DNA of 64,000 bases, taken from assembly GCF_003399645.1 (NCBI RefSeq), contig NZ_NBXD01000025.1:1-64000 (forward strand). The letters run 5' to 3'. A program made the position numbers and the translations under genes. The notes below the pieces were generated by a model. That model worked only from the letters and a program-made list of their open reading frames with translations. It ran no database searches and was not told the DNA's origin. The DNA is from Subtercola boreus (GTDB taxonomy: Bacteria; Actinomycetota; Actinomycetes; Actinomycetales; Microbacteriaceae). Shown in pieces: positions 62,537 to 64,000 of the stretch. Numbering within the stretch: position 1 is the first letter of the stretch; the number at the start of each line of letters is the position of its first letter.

Positions 62537-64000
62537 CAGAACAGTCCCTTCGGTGTTTCGACGGAGGCCAGGAGACCGGGCTTCGCGACGATGGTGAGCT
62601 GGCGCACTTCGTCGGCGGTCAGCTCGTAGGTGCGCTCGGCGAGCGCGAGGAAGCGCTCGATCTCGGTGTCTTCCAGAACGCCCGCCGCGAGGGTGCGGAA
62701 CTTGTCGACGTAGTCCGCTCTCTGGAACGGCCTCGCGCCCAGCGGGTGCGCATCCGCCACGGCGATCTCATCGACGATGCGTTCGCCGTTCGCGAGCTCG
62801 ATCTCGACGCGGCCGCCGAACGCCTTCTCGGTGACGTCGTTGGAATGGTAGCGACGGGTCCACTCCGCGTCTTCGACGGTGGTGACCTTGTTCCAGAGGG
62901 CGACCGTGTCTTCGCGTGCGGCCCGGGACGGCAGGTACGACGCTTCGTGGTTCCACGATCCATCCTGCAGCGCGACCGTGAAGATGTAGGGAATCGAGTG
63001 GTCGAGCGTCTCGCGCGAGGCGGTGGGGTCGTACTTCTGCGGGTCGCCGGCGCCCGATCCGATCACGAAGTGGGTGTGGTGCGACGTGTGCAGCACGATC
63101 CTGGTGACGTTCGCCGGGTCGACGAGTTCCGGATGCTCGGAGTGCAGTCTTCGGGCCAGGTCGATCCACGCCTGAGCCTGGTACTCGGCCGAGTGCTCCT
63201 TCGTGTAGCTGTCGAGAATGGCGCGCTTGGGCTCGCCCTTCGCGGGCAGGGAGACCTCGTAGACGCGGCCCGGGCCACCGAGCAGCCAGGCGATCACGCC
63301 GTCTTCGCCCTCGTAGATGGGCGTCGGGCTGGTCTCGCCGCGCATCGCCCGGTCGACCGCCTCGACGGCCATCTTGCCGGCGAAGGCCGGGGCGTGCGCC
63401 TTCCAACTGGAGATCTCGCCCTTGCGGGACTGGCGGGTGGCCGTGGTCACGTGCAGTGCCTGGCCGACGGCCTGGAAGATGGTCTCGATATCCAGGCTCA
63501 GCAGGGTGCCGATGCCGGCGGCGGCACTCGGGCCGAGGTGGGCGACATGGTCGATCTTGAACTCGTGCAGGCTGATGGCCTTGACCAGGTCGATCTGGAT
63601 CTCGTAACCGGTCGCGATGCCGCGCACGAGGTCGGCGCCGGTCTTTCCGGCGTGCTGGGCGACCGCGAGGATCGGCGGGATGTTGTCGCCCGGGTGCGAG
63701 TACTCGGCGGCGAGGAAGGTGTCGTGGAAGTCGAGTTCCCGCACGGCGACGCCGTTCGCCCAGGCGGCCCACTCGGGGCTCGAGGCCTGGTCGGCGGGCA
63801 GCCCGAACACGGTGGCGCCCGGGGCGTAGGGGTGCGCCTCGGCCTGCGAGCGCGCAGACACGACGGGCCGGCGGGTGAGGGAGGCTGCGGCGACGCTGGC
63901 GTTGTCGATGATGCGGTTGATCACCATGTCGATCACCTCGGGGGTGACCTCGACGGGGTCGGCGGCGACACGGGCGATGCGGTGGGCGAGCTGGTTCTCA
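62536..64000 (-). CDS. prpD: 2-methylcitrate dehydratase (5' end beyond the window)
   Basis: A partial MmgE/PrpD-family protein of at least 487 residues; the reading frame continues without a stop past the right edge (upstream codons read [21 protein letters not shown]). Conserved segments include [27 protein letters not shown] and [21 protein letters not shown]. It dehydrates 2-methylcitrate to 2-methylaconitate. About 20 N-terminal residues are probably missing. Its promoter and any regulator lie outside the window. Confidence 0.93.
   Translation of the reverse strand, partial: ENQLAHRIARVAADPVEVTPEVIDMVINRIIDNASVAAASLTRRPVVSARSQAEAHPYAPGATVFGLPADQASSPEWAAWANGVAVRELDFHDTFLAAEYSHPGDNIPPILAVAQHAGKTGADLVRGIATGYEIQIDLVKAISLHEFKIDHVAHLGPSAAAGIGTLLSLDIETIFQAVGQALHVTTATRQSRKGEISSWKAHAPAFAGKMAVEAVDRAMRGETSPTPIYEGEDGVIAWLLGGPGRVYEVSLPAKGEPKRAILDSYTKEHSAEYQAQAWIDLARRLHSEHPELVDPANVTRIVLHTSHHTHFVIGSGAGDPQKYDPTASRETLDHSIPYIFTVALQDGSWNHEASYLPSRAAREDTVALWNKVTTVEDAEWTRRYHSNDVTEKAFGGRVEIELANGERIVDEIAVADAHPLGARPFQRADYVDKFRTLAAGVLEDTEIERFLALAERTYELTADEVRQLTIVAKPGLLASVETPKGLF

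Overview
The window is GC-rich, densely packed DNA from a high-G+C Gram-positive actinobacterium, most probably of the family Microbacteriaceae. The support is strongly GAC/GCC-biased codon use, frequent GTG starts, 4-bp ATGA/GTGA gene overlaps, many TANNNT-N6-start (leaderless) promoters, and typical family content: DUF222/HNH protein, DUF5997 next to a LysR-like domain protein, FBP-domain protein, ferritin-like/VIT1 fusion and NhaA-thioredoxin fusion. No rRNA, tRNA, CRISPR array, prophage or insertion sequence is visible, so this looks like ordinary chromosome.

Layout. 1-9.3 kb: an 8-oxoguanine-deaminase-like amidohydrolase, then a sugar locus in which a LacI regulator and a class II aldolase diverge from a FrcBCA-like ABC importer, two kinases and a mutarotase, all governed by one double LacI operator. 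9.3-21.7 kb: GH13 glycosidase, quinone oxidoreductase, an HTH-less LysR-like protein with its DUF5997 neighbour, iron/manganese transporter, NhaA fusion, LacI and PadR regulators, glutathione peroxidase, thyA-folA and a CitE-like lyase. 22-25.9 kb: an exported LolA-like protein with an ABC exporter and an unknown protein. 25.9-31.6 kb: LysR regulator divergent from bifunctional PutA (proline to glutamate), then an AraC-like regulator. 31.6-38.5 kb: an orphan family 5 solute-binding protein, a second HTH-less LysR-like protein, an acetyltransferase, a YdeI-like protein, and a PadR-controlled MFS exporter.

38.5-46.8 kb is a divergent surface-glycan cluster: four glycosyltransferases on the minus strand and a WcbI-like protein plus two glycosyltransferases on the plus strand, each arm built of 4-bp overlaps. 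46.8-51.5 kb holds an AAA ATPase, acetyltransferase, RibD-like reductase, sufS-sufU and a hydrolase coupled to a 57-residue ORF. 51.7-54.6 kb is an envelope/stress-type operon (repeat-bearing membrane protein, DUF1469, DUF3618, YihY). 54.7-64 kb has small hypotheticals, a DUF222/HNH protein, DoxX, a LysG-LysE export pair, a metallo-beta-lactamase-fold hydrolase and the propionate-degrading prpDBC operon, which runs off the right edge.

Two themes run through the region. Short tandem duplications sit at gene 3' ends, several containing the stop codon itself (prpC, the LysR gene at 25.9 kb, the small gene at 54.7 kb, the MFS gene). Low-complexity Ala/Gly/Ser/Pro inserts or tails interrupt otherwise ordinary enzymes and transporters (DHFR, LysE, ABC ATPase, MFS, WcbI-like). 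Both suggest active replication slippage in GC-rich DNA. The most distinctive possible systems are the divergent glycan cluster, the HTH-less LysR-like family, the LolA-like/ABC unit and the doubly-operated sugar locus.
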